The notes under the pieces were generated by a model. The model did not search any database, was not told the DNA's origin, and saw only the letters and a list, made by a program, of their open reading frames with translations. DNA of 64,000 nucleotides. It comes from Marimonas arenosa. GTDB lineage: Bacteria; Pseudomonadota; Alphaproteobacteria; Rhodobacterales; Rhodobacteraceae. Each line of letters starts with the position of its first letter. Within the stretch, counting starts at the first letter, position 1. Below are positions 18,642-27,355 of this stretch, piece after piece. The stretch is taken from positions 186,001-250,000 of the forward strand of contig NZ_JANHAX010000003.1 of assembly GCF_030848945.1 (NCBI RefSeq). Reading direction: 5' to 3'. The position numbers and the translations under genes were made by a program.

Positions 18642-19425
18642 CCAACTGAAAGGCCGGACGGTGTTCATCACCGGCTCGGGAGGTGTACTGGGCTCGACCT
18701 ATGTCCGCCGCATGTTGGCAGAGGGGGCCCGGGTGGTGGCGACCGATCTGCCTGGCCATCGGGCCGATGCTTTGCAGGACGCCTTTGGCAAGCACAAGCG
18801 CTTCCGCTTCTACGAGCTCGACGTTGGTGACGAGGCCCAGGTCGAGGGTATTTTCAAGCGCGTCCTGGGGGATGGCTGGGAGCCGAACGTGGTGCTGAAC
18901 AACGCCGCGATCACGGGTGAGCTGTTGATGGGCAAAGGCAAGGGGTTTCCCGATTTCGCCGACACTACGGTTGAGGACTTCGAGAAAACTCTGCACACCA
19001 ACCTGACCGGTGCTTTCATGGTGGCCCGGCAAATGGACCGCGACATCGTTGGAAACTACCCCGCGACTCTGGTCAACGTGGCCTCGATGTATGCACTGAA
19101 CGGGGCGCATCACCCGATATATGATGGCATGCCGTTCAAGAATTTTTCCGCCTACGGGGTGACCAAAGCCGGCATACACGGGCTGACCGTGTGGCTCGCG
19201 GGATACTGGGCACCGCGGCAGGCTACCGTGAACACGATCGCCCCGGGTGCGGTGTTCAACAATCACTCGGAAGAGTTCCAGCGCCGGGTGGGCGAGTTGA
19301 TCATGGCCGGCCGCATGGCGCAGCCCGACGAGATCGCCGACGTGATGCTGTTCCTGGCGAGCCCGCAGTCAGGTTACATGACCGGGCAGTTGGTCAATGT
19401 CGACGGCGGCTTTTCGGCTTGGTGA
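18634..19425 (+). CDS. SDR family oxidoreductase (PtmA-like context)
   Basis: 263 residues of classical short-chain dehydrogenase: cofactor loop 'VFITGSGGVLGSTYVRRML' (TGxxGxxG-type), 'VLNNAAITGEL', catalytic Ser in 'LVNVASMYALNG', Tyr/Lys in 'FSAYGVTKAGIHGL', and 'GYMTGQLVNVDGGFSAW' at the end. Coupled to the CMP-nonulosonate synthetase gene, so it most likely acts on the same sugar pathway. It ends 24 bases from the convergent GT30 gene. Confidence 0.9.
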   Translation: MADQLKGRTVFITGSGGVLGSTYVRRMLAEGARVVATDLPGHRADALQDAFGKHKRFRFYELDVGDEAQVEGIFKRVLGDGWEPNVVLNNAAITGELLMGKGKGFPDFADTTVEDFEKTLHTNLTGAFMVARQMDRDIVGNYPATLVNVASMYALNGAHHPIYDGMPFKNFSAYGVTKAGIHGLTVWLAGYWAPRQATVNTIAPGAVFNNHSEEFQRRVGELIMAGRMAQPDEIADVMLFLASPQSGYMTGQLVNVDGGFSAW

Positions 19426-19449
19426 GAAAGGCGAGGACGCGCCCGCGCC

Positions 19450-20754
19450 CTAAAGCCATTGGTCGAGTACCATGAGAGTTTTGCGCACCGCGCCGGCATG
19501 ATCGGCGAGGAAGGCGTCGATTTGTTCCTGTGTCGGTCGATCCTGCCAAAGCAGCGCGTCCGGCAGGTCTTCTGCCGTCACCTGACGCGCCACACCTGCG
19601 GCGATGGCCTCGGCGGCGGGGTATTCGATGGTCCAGATTTCGGGGCCGACGATCACCGGTTTGCCCAGGGCAAGCGGTTCGATGATGTTGTGGCTGCCGC
19701 GCGGGTTGAACCCGCCGCCTGCCACCGCGACATCGCAGAGCGAGAGGTAGAAATGCATTTCTCCCAAAGAATCGCCCAGCAATACATCGATGCTGGGATC
19801 GGTCGACAGGGTCAGGGCGTCATCGAGGATATCCGACCGGTGTGCGACTTCCAGGCCTGCGTCGAGGAGCTTTTTCGAAACGTTGTCGAACCGTTCCGGG
19901 GCCCGGGGCACGAAGACAAAAAACGGTTTGTCAGAGACTGTTTTCAGCACTTCGGCAATGACTCTGACGAACAGATCCTCTTCCCATTCCACCACAGAAG
20001 CGAAAGTTATCACCGAGCGGTCGCCGGCGAGAACAGTGCGGGCCTTTCCGGCGGCTGCAAGCTGGGGTTCGGCGATCGGCTGTTCGAAGCGCAACTCGCC
20101 GGTGACAGCAATACGGGTCTGTCCAAGCGCACGAAACCGCTCGGCCTGGCGTTCGGATTTCACCATTACGCCGGCAAAGCCCGGAACCAGTAGCGCGGGG
20201 GAAAGGGCGCGGGCGGTGTCGCGGTCGAAGCTTTTCACCGGATACTGGCCGTTGCAAAGGAAGAGCGGAACACCGGCGCGGCGGGCCGCGGTGATCATGC
20301 CGGGCCAGAACTCAACCTCCATCACCAGCCCGAAACGCGGCCGGAAGGCGCGGAAGAAGCGCCGGAACGCCAAGCCGTAATCGAAGGGAACGAAAACCGC
20401 CGACAGGGTGCCGGCCGCAATTTCGGCGGCGAAGGTCTTTTCCGCCTCACGCAGGCCGGCGGGGGTGAAATGGGTGGTCACCACCGGTTCGCCGCGGGCG
20501 AGAAAGGCGCGGATGAGCGGCACGGCCGAGCGCAACTCGCCGATCGAGACCGCATGCACCCAGACATGCGATGTGTCGCGCCGGGGACCAATGCCGAAAC
20601 GCTCGCCGAGGCGCCGGCGGTACAGCGGATCGCGGCGGCCACGGTGCCAGAGATAGACCAGCATCACCGGCATCAACAGACTCCACGCCAGCCGCCAGAC
20701 GCCGAGAAAGACGCGCAGCCTGAAAGGAGGGTGCCAGGGAGGGATATCGGCCAA
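19450..20754 (-). CDS. GT30 glycosyltransferase (Kdo-transferase type), copy A
   Basis: 434 residues. An N-terminal membrane-anchoring helix ('LAWSLLMPVMLVYLWHRG') is followed by the GT30 blocks: 'HAVSIGELRSAVPLI' with the catalytic-base Glu, 'VTTHFTPAGLREA', 'LVMEVEFWPGMI', and the CMP-binding 'GGGFNPRGSHNIIEPLALG'. GT30 enzymes (WaaA/KdtA) transfer Kdo from CMP-Kdo to lipid A precursor. A second, quite different GT30 gene lies 12 bases upstream on the same strand. One may be the true WaaA and the other may use another CMP-linked ulosonate; which is which is undecided. Confidence 0.85.
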   Translation of the reverse strand: MADIPPWHPPFRLRVFLGVWRLAWSLLMPVMLVYLWHRGRRDPLYRRRLGERFGIGPRRDTSHVWVHAVSIGELRSAVPLIRAFLARGEPVVTTHFTPAGLREAEKTFAAEIAAGTLSAVFVPFDYGLAFRRFFRAFRPRFGLVMEVEFWPGMITAARRAGVPLFLCNGQYPVKSFDRDTARALSPALLVPGFAGVMVKSERQAERFRALGQTRIAVTGELRFEQPIAEPQLAAAGKARTVLAGDRSVITFASVVEWEEDLFVRVIAEVLKTVSDKPFFVFVPRAPERFDNVSKKLLDAGLEVAHRSDILDDALTLSTDPSIDVLLGDSLGEMHFYLSLCDVAVAGGGFNPRGSHNIIEPLALGKPVIVGPEIWTIEYPAAEAIAAGVARQVTAEDLPDALLWQDRPTQEQIDAFLADHAGAVRKTLMVLDQWL

Positions 20755-20766
20755 GGGGTCGCCTGC

Positions 20767-22035
20767 TCAGAGAAGATCGATGAGCTTTTGGCACAAATGG
20801 TTGAGCCGGTCCATATTGTCTCGGGCCGCGCTCATGGCGCGATCGGTCATCTCCGGCAGGGCGGGGTCGGAGAGCGCGTCGGCCAGGTCCTCGGGACGAT
20901 CCACCTGACGCGCGGCCCCGGCCGCGATCAGGGCAGCATAATCGTCGGCGAAGTTGGCGGTGCGTGGCCCATGCAGGATCGCGCAGCCCAGTTGCGCTGC
21001 TTCCCAGGGATTGTGCCCTTCAATTTCGCTTGTGGTGCCGCCGATGAAAGCGGCGGGGGCCAGACGATAGAACAGGCCCAATTCGCCAAACGTGTCGGCG
21101 AGATAAACCTGGGTTTCGGCATTGACAGGCTCTGATCGGCTGCGCCAGGTGCAGGAAAAACCAAGGGAGCGGATCGCGGCATGGATTTCAGGTGCCCGCT
21201 CCGGAAAGCGGGGGACGATCACCAGCAGCGCGTCGGGTTGCATCGCGAGCAACTGCGCATGGGCTTCCAGCGCCATTGCTTCATCCGAGGCGTGGGTCGA
21301 TGCCGCCAGCCAGAACGGGCGGGTGCCGATCTGGCGCGCCATGTCCGCGCGCTTGCCCGGCGCGTCTGTCAGCGGCGGTGCGATCCGTTTCAGGGACCCA
21401 TCGGTTGAGACCAGCGGCGCTCCGAGCGCAGCGAGGTGTTCTGCTGTCTTGTTGTCCTGAGCCGAGATCACGGCGAAACGCGGCAGGATATCACGATAAA
21501 GTGCCGCTCCACGCTGGCGCCGCCGGAAGGCAGCCACGTTCATGCGAGCATTGACGAGGGCCAGCGGGATGCCGGCCCGATCAGCGTGAAACACAAGGCC
21601 AGGCCAGATCTCCTGCTCGGCCCAGATCGACAGGTCCGGCCGCCAATGCGCAAGGAACCGTCGGGTCGGGCCGGGCGCGTCAAGCGGCGCAAACTGATGC
21701 AGTGTGCGGGGCGGCAGGTTGCGGGCGAAGACCTCGGCCGAGGCGCGGGTCCCCGAGGTGACGAGAAAGCTCGTTTCAGGCTCTAACATTGCCAAACGTG
21801 CGATCAATCCACGCAGGGCCAGTACCTCGCCCAGACCCACGGCGTGCAGCCAGATCAACCGACCGGCCGGGCGTGTGGCCGAGGCGTAGCCCAGCTTCTC
21901 CCGCCAGCGCTCGGGGTCCTCCTTGCCTCGCGAAATTCGGCGTTTCAGGTGCCAAGGCAAAAGCGGCTGTATTGCCCTGCCCAGCGCGAGCCAGAGGCGC
22001 AAGGCGAGGCTGGGGCGGCGCCGGTTACCAGCCAT
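20767..22035 (-). CDS. GT30 glycosyltransferase (Kdo-transferase type), copy B
   Basis: 422 residues. The blocks are 'LIWLHAVGLGEVLALRGLI' with the catalytic Glu, 'SIWAEQEIWPGLVFHADRAG', and 'GHNPWEAAQLGCAILHGP' plus 'TANFADDYAALI' at the donor site. The C-terminal half looks more like the standard alphaproteobacterial WaaA than copy A does. WaaA acts at the cytoplasmic face of the inner membrane in lipopolysaccharide core synthesis. No recent duplication: identity to copy A appears low by eye. Confidence 0.87.
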   Translation of the reverse strand: MAGNRRRPSLALRLWLALGRAIQPLLPWHLKRRISRGKEDPERWREKLGYASATRPAGRLIWLHAVGLGEVLALRGLIARLAMLEPETSFLVTSGTRASAEVFARNLPPRTLHQFAPLDAPGPTRRFLAHWRPDLSIWAEQEIWPGLVFHADRAGIPLALVNARMNVAAFRRRQRGAALYRDILPRFAVISAQDNKTAEHLAALGAPLVSTDGSLKRIAPPLTDAPGKRADMARQIGTRPFWLAASTHASDEAMALEAHAQLLAMQPDALLVIVPRFPERAPEIHAAIRSLGFSCTWRSRSEPVNAETQVYLADTFGELGLFYRLAPAAFIGGTTSEIEGHNPWEAAQLGCAILHGPRTANFADDYAALIAAGAARQVDRPEDLADALSDPALPEMTDRAMSAARDNMDRLNHLCQKLIDLL

Positions 22036-22050
22036 CGCAGACTCTTTCGC

Positions 22051-22101
22051 CCTTCATCTGACCCGAAATATCCCGGGGGTTTGGGGGCAGAGCCCCCAAG
22101 G
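22051..22101 (-). repeat. Hairpin + CCGGGATATTT element, copy 1
   Basis: Read on the minus strand: TTGGGGGCTCTGCCCCCAA hairpin, then CCCCCGGGATATTT and a CAGATGAAG tail. It lies between the neuC stop and the start of GT30 copy B, ending about 15 bases before that start. It is one of five copies of the same element in the window (others at 32107, 43763, 62486 and 62551). Confidence 0.7.
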
Positions 22102-22172
22102 CCTGCGTGGCCCGAACGCAATCGGGTCTGTGCGCGCCAGCGCACCGACGGCTCAACGCCGGGTGCGGCGCT

Positions 22173-23294
22173 TCAGGCATGGTCGTGAAATTCCTTTTGC
22201 AATGATCGCGACCAGAAAGTCGAATCAGCCAGAACCTCGACAAACCGCTCGGCGGCATTGCCCTCGCCGAAGGCAGCATCGCGGGGGTGGCGTTTGCCCC
22301 ACTCGTCGCGCAGGAATGCCGCAATCGTGTCGGCATCGTGGGCTTCGCAGGACGTAATCGAAGCGCCGTCTGAACGATTGTTCTGACGGGTGCCGATATC
22401 GAGCGAAGGAATGCCGAGGAACGGTGCCTCGCGGACCCCGGCCGAGGAGTTTCCGACGATGCAGGTGGCGTGTTTCATCGCCTCGGAGAAATGCGCAAAT
22501 CGCATTGAAGGGATGGCGCGGAAGCGTGATTTCGGCAACCGGTCGATCGCGGCGAGGATGTCTTCCGAGCCCGGGTCATTGTTGGGCAGGATGACCACGA
22601 AACTGCGACCAGACGTCTCTAACGCGGCGAAAAATGCCGCCGCCTGGCTGCCCATAGTTTCGGCTTCGGAGGTCACTGGGTGAAAGGTGCAGATGCCGAA
22701 CTCTTCGAACGGGATGTCGTAGTGCGCCCGCACGTCCGCGATGCTGACGCCGGAGTCCCGCGAATGAAAATCGAGTTCCGGCGAGCCAATGGTATGAACC
22801 GACTCACTGGGCTCGCCCAGCGCCATGACGCGGCGGGCCGCCGCCTCGGAACTGACGAAATGGCAGTAGGCGAGCTTGGTGTTGCAGTGGCGGAAGAGCT
22901 CGTCGATCGTGCCCGATACCTCTCCGCCTTCGATATGGGCGCAGCGCACGTAATTGGTCGCGCAGACCAGAGCGCAGGCCAGCGCCTCGACCCGATCGCC
23001 GTGCACAACCACCAGATCGGGACGGTGTTCGGCGACGAAATCGGAAAAGCCCAGTACGGTCTTGGCGAGAACCAGATCCTGCGGGTCGCCGATCCGTTGG
23101 TTGAGGAATTCGTACACGGTGACGCCTTGGACGCGGTGGACCTCGATCTTGGTCAGCCCGTAGCGATCGAGCATATGCATGCCGGTGACGAAGAAGCTCA
23201 CCTTGTGACCCGCATCGCGAGCGGCCAGCGCCAGTGGTTCGATCTTGCCGAAATCGGCACGGGTGCCAGTGACGAAGAGGAGGGATTGCACCAT
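22173..23294 (-). CDS. neuC: UDP-N-acetylglucosamine 2-epimerase, hydrolysing (NeuC/LegG type)
   Basis: 373 residues. Family motifs: 'FVTGTRADFGKIEPLALAA' at residues 7-25, 'VVHGDRVEALACAL' near 97, 'HIEGGEVSGTIDELFRH' near 120-136 and 'VGNSSAGVREAPFLGIPSLD' near 285. Such enzymes convert UDP-GlcNAc (or a 4-amino-6-deoxy derivative) to the free ManNAc-type sugar, the substrate of NeuB. The substrate cannot be told from sequence. It heads a minus-strand run into the two GT30 genes and is divergent from the phosphatase gene. Confidence 0.9.
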   Translation of the reverse strand: MVQSLLFVTGTRADFGKIEPLALAARDAGHKVSFFVTGMHMLDRYGLTKIEVHRVQGVTVYEFLNQRIGDPQDLVLAKTVLGFSDFVAEHRPDLVVVHGDRVEALACALVCATNYVRCAHIEGGEVSGTIDELFRHCNTKLAYCHFVSSEAAARRVMALGEPSESVHTIGSPELDFHSRDSGVSIADVRAHYDIPFEEFGICTFHPVTSEAETMGSQAAAFFAALETSGRSFVVILPNNDPGSEDILAAIDRLPKSRFRAIPSMRFAHFSEAMKHATCIVGNSSAGVREAPFLGIPSLDIGTRQNNRSDGASITSCEAHDADTIAAFLRDEWGKRHPRDAAFGEGNAAERFVEVLADSTFWSRSLQKEFHDHA

Positions 23295-23470
23295 TTTTAC
23301 TTTCGTCTAGATATGAGCCGAGAGCGTTTGAAAGCTTTCGACGGTGTCACATAAAAATAGCGACATGGCAATTCGTACACCGTTCCCTGTTGCTGTACCG
23401 GATCAGGATATGGTTGCCGGCGTTTTGGCTCGAAACTGAGGCGCCAGCATGCGAGCAGGGATGTTTTCGA

Positions 23471-24091
23471 ATGCGTAAATTTCGCGACATGATCTCGCAT
23501 CGGGCCGACACGCCCCGGGCCAGGCTGGCCTCCGTCCTGTATACCGAACTGGTCGACCATGGCTTGCTGCGCCACCTTTGGACGAACGAAAAGGAAATCG
23601 ACAACGGCGTGATCCGGTCCAACCACCCGACCCGGAGAAGGCTGGAGAAATTCAAGAAATCCGGGGGCGCCGCGGTTCTGAGCCTGCGGGGGGCGATGCA
23701 AATGGCTCAGAATGTGCTGGAGATTGAGACGTGCGAAAAGCTGGGTCTGGAAGTTATCAGTTTTCCGATGGCGTCCTCGGCTCTGCCGAGCAAGAAAATC
23801 GTGCTTGATTTGGTCGAGGTTCTGGAACGGGCTCCGCGCCCTCTGATGATCCATTGCAAGTCCGGGGCCGACAGAACCGGCTTCGTCGCCGGGATCTATC
23901 TCATGCACTTCAAGGGAACGTCGCCGAAAGACGCCGCCAGGCAACTGACATGGCGACACGCTCACAACAAATTTTCGAAGAAAGCGGTCTTGTCCGAGTT
24001 CTTCGCACTCTACCAACCCGCCCATGAGGCCGGGATCGGTTTTCTCGACTGGGTCCGGGACAGCTATGATCCTGGCGCGGATGCCCGGTAG
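23471..24091 (+). CDS. Tyrosine/dual-specificity protein phosphatase family protein
   Basis: 206 residues with the cysteine-phosphatase P-loop 'MIHCKSGADRTGF' (Cys129, Arg135; CX5R). The preceding region has 'GGAAVLSLRG' and 'GLEVISFPMASSALPS', typical of PTP domains in bacterial loci for surface polysaccharide. It may dephosphorylate a sugar phosphate, a lipid or a protein; its position inside the glycan locus suggests a nonulosonate 9-phosphate or polysaccharide-export target, but this is inference. I place the start at the ATG at 23471. Confidence 0.83.
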   Translation: MRKFRDMISHRADTPRARLASVLYTELVDHGLLRHLWTNEKEIDNGVIRSNHPTRRRLEKFKKSGGAAVLSLRGAMQMAQNVLEIETCEKLGLEVISFPMASSALPSKKIVLDLVEVLERAPRPLMIHCKSGADRTGFVAGIYLMHFKGTSPKDAARQLTWRHAHNKFSKKAVLSEFFALYQPAHEAGIGFLDWVRDSYDPGADAR

Positions 24092-24165
24092 AAAAAGGTG
24101 GCGGTCAAAGACCGTGCTGCGTATGACGGGCGGGAAACGGAAAACCGTTCTGTAACAGGCCGATC

Positions 24166-24948
24166 ATGGATAGCGACAAGACCGTCATCTGCATGAAATG
24201 GGGCACGCTCTATTCAGCGGCTTATGTCAACGTGCTCTATCGCGCGGTACGGCGGCATCTGAGCGGTGACTTCCGTTTCGTCTGTCTGACCGACGTTGCC
24301 GAAGGTCTGTTGCCGGAGATTGAAGCTTACCCGATCCCCGATATGGGCCTGTCAGATCTAAACTGGAAAAAGGGTGGCTGGCCCAAGCTGTCGGTGTTCA
24401 TGGAGAAACTCTATGACATCCAGGGACGGTGCCTTTTTCTGGATCTCGACAGCGTGATCACGGGACCGCTGGATGACCTCTTTGCTTATCCCGGTGACGT
24501 CGTTTGCATCGATACCAGCTCGAACTGGAGCCGTCTGGGCGGCGACGCTGCTCCGATGGCCGGGACGGGGGTATTCGCCTTCACCGCCGGGCAATTTCCC
24601 GAGATCTGCGACCGTTTCATGGTCGACCATGACGCGGCGGTTTCGAAATACCGGATTGAACAGATTTTTTTGCAGGGCGAATTGCCCGAGGGTGCCATAA
24701 CGTTCTGGCCGGCGGAATGGGTGCTGAGCTTCAAGTATCACCTGCGCCGTCCTGCACTGCTGGGGCTTCTCCAGCGGCCGAAGCTGCCGCCGCCCGATAC
24801 ACGCGTGGTCGCCTTTCATGGTGATCCGCGGCCGATCGACCTGGTTCGCCCCGGACTCTGGGGGATCGGGCCCCACTGGGGCCGGGGCCGGGTGCCCTGG
24901 GCTGTCGAATATTGGCGTGCCTGTGGCGGTGATCCGGAGCGGGACTGA
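24166..24948 (+). CDS. GT-A-type glycosyltransferase
   Basis: 260 residues. It opens 'DSDKTVICMKWGTLYSAAYV', contains a DxD-like metal/nucleotide site in 'CLFLDLDSVITGPLDDLF' near residue 95, and ends with 'VVAFHGDPRP' (His near residue 223), a pattern of small retaining glycosyltransferases of surface loci. It overlaps the GT29-like gene by one base, so the two probably act in sequence on one glycan. The donor sugar is unknown. Confidence 0.78.
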   Translation: MDSDKTVICMKWGTLYSAAYVNVLYRAVRRHLSGDFRFVCLTDVAEGLLPEIEAYPIPDMGLSDLNWKKGGWPKLSVFMEKLYDIQGRCLFLDLDSVITGPLDDLFAYPGDVVCIDTSSNWSRLGGDAAPMAGTGVFAFTAGQFPEICDRFMVDHDAAVSKYRIEQIFLQGELPEGAITFWPAEWVLSFKYHLRRPALLGLLQRPKLPPPDTRVVAFHGDPRPIDLVRPGLWGIGPHWGRGRVPWAVEYWRACGGDPERD

Positions 24949-25586
24949 TGGACCGGGACCGCGTCAAGGCATGGCCGCGGAAGTATCTCTATCAGGCGCC
25001 GCGCGCTCTGTTCCTGAAGCTCGCGCGCAATTCCGACCGCCGCCTGGCGAGGTATATCGGCGAGCGGTCAGTCGCCGTGGTGGGCAACGCGCGTAGCCTG
25101 CTCGATACCGAATTCGGAGCGCGGATCGATGCCGAGGGCGTGGTGGTGCGGCTCAACAAGGGTTTCGTCCGGGCGCCGGCGGCGCAGGGCAGGCGCACCG
25201 ATATCGTGTCGCTTTCACCCGAAGTGACGGCAGAGGAGATCGACAGCCAGTTCGCCCCAGACCTGATCTGCCTGCTGACGCCCAAGCTGCGGCACCTGCA
25301 CCTGACCCGCCGCGATCAGCTGCGCCGGGTTCTGTTCTATCCCTTCAGCGCCTGGACACGGGACCGTCGCCTGATCGGTCGGCGGCCCTCGTCGGGCTTC
25401 ATGATGATCAGCTGGCTGTTGCGGCTGGGCTTCGAAGGGCGCATCACTCTTTACGGGTTCGATTTCGGCGCCACCGAGACGTATTACAATCCTGCGGGAT
25501 ACCAAACCCCGCACGATTTCGCTGCGGAGGGTCGGCTCATCCAGAAATGGGAGGCTGAGGGCCGGCTGACCATCGTCCGAAGCTAG
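24948..25586 (+). CDS. GT29-like (sialyltransferase family) protein
   Basis: 212 residues with the sialylmotifs of animal-type GT29 enzymes. Motif L is at residues ~42-70 ('VAVVGNARSLLDTEFGARID', then 'VVRLNKG'), motif S at ~147-172 ('PSSGFMMISWLLRLGF', 'LYGFDFG'), and the very-short motif His-x4-Glu at His189/Glu194. The family transfers sialic acid from CMP-sialate. NeuA-, NeuB- and NeuC-type genes lie within 8 kb, which supports a nonulosonosyltransferase role. There is no signal peptide or transmembrane stem, unlike the eukaryotic Golgi enzymes. It lacks obvious paired cysteines. Confidence 0.78.
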   Translation: MDRDRVKAWPRKYLYQAPRALFLKLARNSDRRLARYIGERSVAVVGNARSLLDTEFGARIDAEGVVVRLNKGFVRAPAAQGRRTDIVSLSPEVTAEEIDSQFAPDLICLLTPKLRHLHLTRRDQLRRVLFYPFSAWTRDRRLIGRRPSSGFMMISWLLRLGFEGRITLYGFDFGATETYYNPAGYQTPHDFAAEGRLIQKWEAEGRLTIVRS

Positions 25587-25793
25587 TTCTGTGATGGGTT
25601 GCGTCGAACAACCGGAAACATAGGCGCCGGGTCATTCTGTGTTACGGCGGCGCGTGACCTAGTAGGGCGTTGCCGCGAAAGGCAGAGCGTCGGAACAAGT
25701 TTCACATTCGGCCATAGATGTATGGTCCGGGAACCGGATGAACGGGTAAAGAACGGCGGGCGGTTCCCGCTAATCGAGCAACGGACAGGGCAC

Positions 25794-26474
25794 ATGGGGC
25801 GTATCAAGGAAGCCATCCGGAAATGGAAACTGGCCCGCAAGTCGCCAGCCGAAGTGTTTTCGGCCTACTACCGGCACAACAAATGGGGCGATGCAGAGTC
25901 GCGCTCGGGCAAGGGGTCGAACCTTGAGGCCACCAAGGAGCTTCGCGAAAAGCTACCGGCGCTGGTGAATGAATTGAAGGTCGAGAGTTTTCTCGATCTG
26001 CCTTGCGGTGATTATTTTTGGATGGCTAAAATCGATCTGGGCGTAGCCCGCTATACCGGCGGTGACATCGTGCCAGAATTGATCGAGGCAAACCGCGCGG
26101 CATATGCCTGCGACGGCGTGGTTTTCGAGGTGATCGACCTGATCAAGGGGCCCGTGCCGAGACACGACCTTGTTTTGGTGCGCGACTGCCTCGTGCACCT
26201 GTCCAGCGTCCACGTGAAGGCGGCGCTTCGAAACATAAAGGTGTCCGGGTCCGAGTGGCTGTTGACCACGACCTATCCTGGAACCGGGTCCAATGATGAG
26301 ATTTCCACGGGCCAATGGCGCTCGATCGACCTTCAGGCCCCGCCGTTTGACCTGCCGGCGCCAGTCAGGCTTCTGGAAGAGGGGCAGGAGCATGTGAAGG
26401 GGCAAATGCCGAACAAGATGCTGGGCCTATGGCGGGTGGTCGATCTGCCCGACTGGAAGGACGAAACGGCATGA
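25794..26474 (+). CDS. Class I SAM-dependent methyltransferase
   Basis: 226 residues. The methyltransferase core shows as 'VESFLDLPCGDYFWMAKIDL' (motif I, with D-x-P-C-G-D), 'YTGGDIVPELIEAN' (acidic loop), and 'DLVLVRDCLVHLSS' (motif IV region). The N-terminal ~55 residues are basic and helical. It may methylate a sugar of the surface glycan. It is coupled by ATGA to the FkbM gene. About 200 upstream bases lack a gene, so this may be a new transcript start. Confidence 0.8.
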   Translation: MGRIKEAIRKWKLARKSPAEVFSAYYRHNKWGDAESRSGKGSNLEATKELREKLPALVNELKVESFLDLPCGDYFWMAKIDLGVARYTGGDIVPELIEANRAAYACDGVVFEVIDLIKGPVPRHDLVLVRDCLVHLSSVHVKAALRNIKVSGSEWLLTTTYPGTGSNDEISTGQWRSIDLQAPPFDLPAPVRLLEEGQEHVKGQMPNKMLGLWRVVDLPDWKDETA

Positions 26475-27352
26475 ACGCGATTTCCTACTTTTTCGTCCGC
26501 CGGTTCCTCAACAAGGCGAACCGCGAGCATCTGGCGCGCTATCCACAGCTGGCCTGCTATTCCTTTGACCTGATCACCACTTTCATCCATCTCGAGGGCC
26601 AATACGAGCGCGACCAGCTTGTACTGCTGGCACGGGACGTGTTTCCAGGCCTTTCCGATGGGTCGGCGTGCCTTGATGTCGGGGCAAATATCGGAAACCA
26701 CAGCGTGTTTTTCGCCCAGCATTTTTCCAAGGTGATTTCCTTCGAGCCCCACCCCCGAAATTTCGCGCTGCTCCAGGTGAATGCGGGATTGTCGGACAGA
26801 ATTGTGCCACTCAATCTAGGGGCGTCGTCAAAGGCCGGGACGATCGAGATCGTCGAGGATCGCACTAACCTCGCGGCCTCGTCCATCGAGCGCTCGGAAG
26901 GCCGCGATGGCAATCGCGTACCGTTTGACCTGGTGCGGATCGACAATGTGCCCGAAGTTCAAGCTTGCGAGGCGGTGTCGTTCATTAAGCTCGACATCGA
27001 GGGCCACGAGGCCGAGGCGATCGAAGGTGCGCGCGAGACGATCGTCCGGCATCACCCCGTTGTCATGCTGGAAGTGCTGAAGGACGAGATTTCCGGAGGG
27101 ACCGCGGCGTCTCTCGAGGCGCTGCGGGCGCTTGGGTATCGCCATTTCCATGAACCGGTCGAGGCTGGTTTCATCGGGCGGTTGCCGAAAAGCCTGCGCA
27201 GACTGGCCCGCGGCCTTGCTGCGCTTTTGACACTGCGACGGATCGATAAGGCGGGCCGGTTGGCAGAAATCGAACGGTTGGAGCCGCGCAACTACCTGAT
27301 GGTGTTGTGCAGCGTTGAACCGCCGGCTTCCGCAGAAACCAGCCGGCCGTGA
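26471..27352 (+). CDS. FkbM family methyltransferase
   Basis: 293 residues. Motif I is 'ACLDVGANIGNHSVFFAQHF', followed by 'VISFEPHPRNFALLQVNAGL' and 'FIKLDIEGHEAEAIEGARET', the FkbM hallmark. FkbM proteins O-methylate sugars and polyketides, and they are common in polysaccharide loci. The start overlaps the previous methyltransferase by four bases. Its stop lies three bases from the stop of the convergent methyltransferase gene, so the two transcripts meet with almost no spacer. Confidence 0.9.
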   Translation: MNAISYFFVRRFLNKANREHLARYPQLACYSFDLITTFIHLEGQYERDQLVLLARDVFPGLSDGSACLDVGANIGNHSVFFAQHFSKVISFEPHPRNFALLQVNAGLSDRIVPLNLGASSKAGTIEIVEDRTNLAASSIERSEGRDGNRVPFDLVRIDNVPEVQACEAVSFIKLDIEGHEAEAIEGARETIVRHHPVVMLEVLKDEISGGTAASLEALRALGYRHFHEPVEAGFIGRLPKSLRRLARGLAALLTLRRIDKAGRLAEIERLEPRNYLMVLCSVEPPASAETSRP

Positions 27353-27355
27353 CGC

